Positions 61,661-64,000 of a stretch of DNA of 64,000 bases are shown piece after piece. Positions within the stretch are counted from its first letter, which is position 1. Every line of letters begins with the position of its first letter. A program made the position numbers and the translations under genes. This DNA is from Methylohalobius sp964654415. Lineage in GTDB: Bacteria > Pseudomonadota > Gammaproteobacteria > Methylococcales > Methylothermaceae. Under the pieces are notes generated by a model, which ran no database searches, had not been told where the DNA came from, and saw only the letters and a list, made by a program, of their open reading frames with translations. The stretch is taken from assembly GCA_964654415.1 (NCBI GenBank), contig CAZZIP010000002.1:124001-188000 (forward strand), written 5' to 3'.

Positions 61661-62326
61661 ATGTTGGTGTTTTCCTCCATCCCGGTCGTCAATGGCACGC
61701 TTTGGGTCCTGGTCGCGTTTTCGGTCATCACCTGGACGATGATTTTTTATAAATCTTGGCAATGCTGGCATTTGAAGCGGTGCAATCGCGCTTTTGGGGC
61801 GGCGTTCTGGAACGCACCGGACTTGTCCCAGGCGGCGAAGATCGCCGCCGACAGCGAGGCTGGGTTGGCGCGCATGGCTCGGGCCGGTTTTCAACTGCTT
61901 GCAGAACTCAAGGCGAAGACCTCGCCTTGCCTGCGATCCACTGGCTCCCCCTATGTGCTTTTGGAACGCTGCCTCAAACAGCAGATCCAAACCGAGCAGC
62001 ATCTTCTGGAAAGCGGCCTGAACCTGCTTGCCAGCATCGGCAGTACCTCACCCTTCGTCGGCCTATTCGGAACCGTATGGGGCATCATGCACGCTCTTGA
62101 TAACATCAGCAAAAGCGGTTCGGCCAGCCTGGAAGTGGTGGCCGGCCCTATCGGGGAAGCGCTGATAACCACCGCCATTGGCATCGCCGTTGCCGTCCCG
62201 GCGGTTTTGGCCTACAACTTCTTTCTCCGGCGGGCGAAGATTTACCGCCTGGAAATCGAAAACTTCGCCGAGGATTTCCTGCATATCGTCAGTCAATCCG
62301 AGCAAATAGAAAAAAAGGAGGGTTAA
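61661..62326 (+). CDS. exbB: ExbB proton channel of the TonB system
   Basis: 221 residues, three transmembrane helices, MotA/TolQ/ExbB domain with ASIGSTSPFVGLFGTVWGIM and ALITTAIGIAVAVPAVLAYN. Start ATG 61661, 5 nt after tonB. Confidence 0.94.
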   Translation: MLVFSSIPVVNGTLWVLVAFSVITWTMIFYKSWQCWHLKRCNRAFGAAFWNAPDLSQAAKIAADSEAGLARMARAGFQLLAELKAKTSPCLRSTGSPYVLLERCLKQQIQTEQHLLESGLNLLASIGSTSPFVGLFGTVWGIMHALDNISKSGSASLEVVAGPIGEALITTAIGIAVAVPAVLAYNFFLRRAKIYRLEIENFAEDFLHIVSQSEQIEKKEG

Positions 62327-62737
62327 ATGGCGAAAACGCCAACCGAAGATCAAGAGGTAATGAGCGAAATCAACGTGACGCCGCTGGTCGATGTCATGCT
62401 GGTTCTTGTGGTAATTTTCCTCGTGACTGCTCCGCTTCTGACCCAGACCGTGCGCGTCAACCTACCCAAAACTGCCGCCACCGAGCCCAACACTGAGAAG
62501 GCGTTGCAAATCGTCATCGATAGGGAAGGTAAGGTCTTCCTCGACCAGCGCCCCATCGCCGACATGACCCAACTGGAGGCTGAGCTCAAGTTGCAGAGCC
62601 ACTCAAAGGCCGGTTTCCAGGTCCACGCCGACCAGAGCGTGCCTTATGCCAAGGTCGCCGAGGTGATGGCCGCCGCGCAGCGGGCAGGCATCACTAAGCT
62701 TTTCTTCGTAACAGTCCCAGTTAATTCAAGAGGTTGA
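62327..62737 (+). CDS. exbD: ExbD of the TonB system
   Basis: 136 residues. A cytoplasmic N-terminus ending EINVTPLVDVMLVLVVIFLV, with the essential Asp inside the transmembrane helix, then a periplasmic domain (LQIVIDREGKVFLDQRPIA, YAKVAEVMAAAQRAGITKLF). The start is immediately after the exbB stop. Forms the motor with ExbB. Confidence 0.95.
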   Translation: MAKTPTEDQEVMSEINVTPLVDVMLVLVVIFLVTAPLLTQTVRVNLPKTAATEPNTEKALQIVIDREGKVFLDQRPIADMTQLEAELKLQSHSKAGFQVHADQSVPYAKVAEVMAAAQRAGITKLFFVTVPVNSRG

Positions 62738-62896
62738 ATTTGGATACGACTGGTAGATTTCCCGGACCATGTTCCAAAACCAGGCTGGCCGCTTAAAGAT
62801 GACGTAAACCAGGATAAAGCTTAAAATAGGCAGGGGAATCAAAATGTCGAAAACAGATATCAAAAACAACCATCCCAGCACTTTGAATTTGGTCAT
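62726..62896 (-). CDS. Small membrane protein, unknown
   Basis: 56 residues on the minus strand, ATG at 62896 with GGACGAG 6 nt upstream. Reads MTKFKVLGWLFLISVFDILI, then PLPILSFILVYVIFKRPAWF, then a polar tail. Two hydrophobic segments (6-20 and 24-36), then an amphipathic end. It converges with exbD and overlaps its last 12 nt. I do not recognise the family. Codon use (mixed third positions, slightly AT-richer) differs a little from neighbours. Confidence 0.55.
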   Translation of the reverse strand: MTKFKVLGWLFLISVFDILIPLPILSFILVYVIFKRPAWFWNMVREIYQSYPNSTS

Positions 62897-62999
62897 TAAA
62901 CTCGTCCAGAAAGCTTAAAAGCCTTGCTGTTTTAATTGACCTGTTCATTTTCTGCATCGGCAAGCACGGACACAAGTTAAAAATAGACTGGAAGCCTCC

Positions 63000-63191
63000 A
63001 TGAAGCGCGTATGGTTCAAAGACATCCTCTTGGCCGAGGGCGAAGGCAGCGATGCCGAGTTGATCGAGGAAGCCATCGAGCGGGCGTTCCTGATCGACCT
63101 CATCGACGAGAAAGCGGCCAACGATGCAGAGGCGTGGCCGAAAGTCACGCTGGCCACCTTACGCGCCAATCTGGTCATTGAAGAAGTGTAG
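63000..63191 (+). CDS. Small acidic protein, unknown
   Basis: 63 residues, MKRVWFKDILLAEGEGSDAE and onward, acidic, largely helical, no signal peptide or membrane segment, no known motif. GGAAG lies 7-8 nt before the ATG. Lone gene between two unknowns; the region upstream (62897-62999) is AT-rich and may carry a promoter. Real coding status is likely but unproven. Confidence 0.5.
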   Translation: MKRVWFKDILLAEGEGSDAELIEEAIERAFLIDLIDEKAANDAEAWPKVTLATLRANLVIEEV

Positions 63192-63198
63192 CTCAACC

Positions 63199-64000
63199 TT
63201 AATTACAGGCTGCCTGTTGTCTGCGGTCAGCTGCCGGCGACCTGGTGGCAACAAGCCTGCGCTTTCGCCTAAGCCATAGCACGACCCCGAGAGCCGTTTG
63301 CAGCAAAAATCCCGCCCCTCCCAGGCTCAAAGCTGCTTGCCCTAACCTGCCGGCGATTTGGCCGGTGTGGATGGCATACGCCCACTGGCGAAGGCGCGCC
63401 CGCCAAGCCGCCGAAGGCTCCTCGACGCGTATCGTACCGCTTTGGGCGTCTACCCACACCCTGACCCAGGCAGGCGCTACATCCAAAGCGCCAGGGCGGT
63501 GCCAAGCCAATTCCCAAGGCGCGTCTTCGGTTTGGGGCGTAGCCAACTCGCGCAGGTAAAGCTCCGGGAAAAGTTCTGTTATCCGCCGGGCGATCTCGTC
63601 CGCCGACGATGGCGACTTGCCGAGCGGCAAGGAAAACGCGATGGGATCGGGTTCTTGGGCGCTCAGCCAGCGTCCGGGCAGGCTCAAAACGAGGCCGGAG
63701 CTTAGGCTGAGCAGGAGAGGGGGCAAGATCGCCATGCCCGTAAGGCGGTGCAGCCTGCGAGCTAGGGAAAGGCTGGTTTTGCGCCGCCAAAGCAGCACGC
63801 CGCTGAGTAAAATGTTGCCTAAGATTAAGCCGCAGCTGAAAGCGGCCCAATTTCCGCGTTCTCCCAGTAGAAGGCGCGCGTGGAACTGGTACAGTCCTTG
63901 CCAAAGCAGACCCTTAGCTTGAGCTTCTGCCAAGACTTTGGTTGTTTTGGGATCGAGCCAAAGCACGATCGGCTCGGCGGCCTGAGAAGACAAGTCATCG
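63199..64000 (-). CDS. PepSY-TM-type membrane protein (partial, 5' end off window)
   Basis: The minus-strand frame is open beyond the right edge (at least 266 residues seen). At the visible N-terminal end, LYQFHARLLLGERGNWAAF is the PepSY-TM pattern (FHxxLLLGxxG). Then hydrophobic helices with HRLTGMAILPPLLLSLSSGL, a PepSY-like periplasmic domain (about 120-200: RITELFPELYLRELATPQTE, RVWVDAQSGTIRVEEP), IHTGQIAGRLGQAALSLGGA, and a basic C-terminus. These proteins are often next to TonB-dependent receptors for iron; the tonB genes nearby agree with that. Confidence 0.78.
   Translation of the reverse strand, partial: DDLSSQAAEPIVLWLDPKTTKVLAEAQAKGLLWQGLYQFHARLLLGERGNWAAFSCGLILGNILLSGVLLWRRKTSLSLARRLHRLTGMAILPPLLLSLSSGLVLSLPGRWLSAQEPDPIAFSLPLGKSPSSADEIARRITELFPELYLRELATPQTEDAPWELAWHRPGALDVAPAWVRVWVDAQSGTIRVEEPSAAWRARLRQWAYAIHTGQIAGRLGQAALSLGGAGFLLQTALGVVLWLRRKRRLVATRSPAADRRQQAACN

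Overview
The window reads as a chromosome segment of a Gram-negative gammaproteobacterium with fairly high GC. The evidence is the continuous cell-wall/lipoate order gatC-gatA-gatB | mreB-mreC-mreD-mrdA-rodA-mltB-rlpA-dac-dat-ybeD-lipB-lipA, an Rsd/AlgQ protein, an MCE (Mla/Pqi) lipid-transport operon, TonB-ExbB-ExbD and outer-membrane lipoproteins. A free-living environmental lineage (for instance methanotroph-like or haloalkaline) would fit NhaD beside Kdp and the cyanate operon, but no gene here fixes the genus.

Layout. 1-8.6 kb is an accessory region: a chromate transporter running off the left edge, a secreted protein with an EF-hand-like loop, a fragment of a CusA/CzcA metal-efflux pump, an intact cyanate uptake and degradation operon (cynA-B-D-S) behind an excellent sigma-54 promoter, then a graveyard made of a broken mpl 3' end, a decayed IS256-family element and a truncated second transposase. 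8.7-13.2 kb holds a phage-shock-like module: a sigma-54 enhancer-binding protein with an unrecognised N-terminus, divergent from a PspA/IM30 homologue, a polytopic membrane protein and an exported protein, with a sigma-54-type promoter in the divergent gap. 13.2-19.6 kb (minus strand) holds purD with a glycine-zipper lipoprotein, then a tightly coupled TPR / J-domain / GrpE / Hsp70 operon whose J protein lacks the HPD histidine. 19.6-23.3 kb is gatCAB with a Uma2-type gene inserted between gatA and gatB. 23.4-34.9 kb is the elongasome, peptidoglycan and lipoate-synthesis run, most genes overlapping by about 4 nt.

34.9-47.2 kb is a mixed housekeeping stretch: CorA, a CPBP protease, two convergent overlapping kinases (PfkB-like and aminoglycoside-phosphotransferase-like), Smr, an alpha/beta-hydrolase-like protein, a zinc alcohol dehydrogenase, the STAS-MlaE/MlaF/MlaD/PqiC-like lipid transporter, an M48 lipoprotein peptidase, Rsd and a Nudix hydrolase. 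47.2-51.2 kb is a MacA/MacB-like efflux set plus an EamA transporter. 51.2-60.8 kb is the full kdpFABCDE potassium system, preceded by a KdpE-box-like site and an extra 29-residue ORF, followed by an NhaD-type Na+/H+ antiporter. 60.9-64 kb is tonB-exbB-exbD, two small unknown ORFs and a PepSY-type membrane protein truncated by the right edge.

No rRNA, tRNA or CRISPR array was seen. All assignments are from reading the sequence and recognising families; no database search was run.
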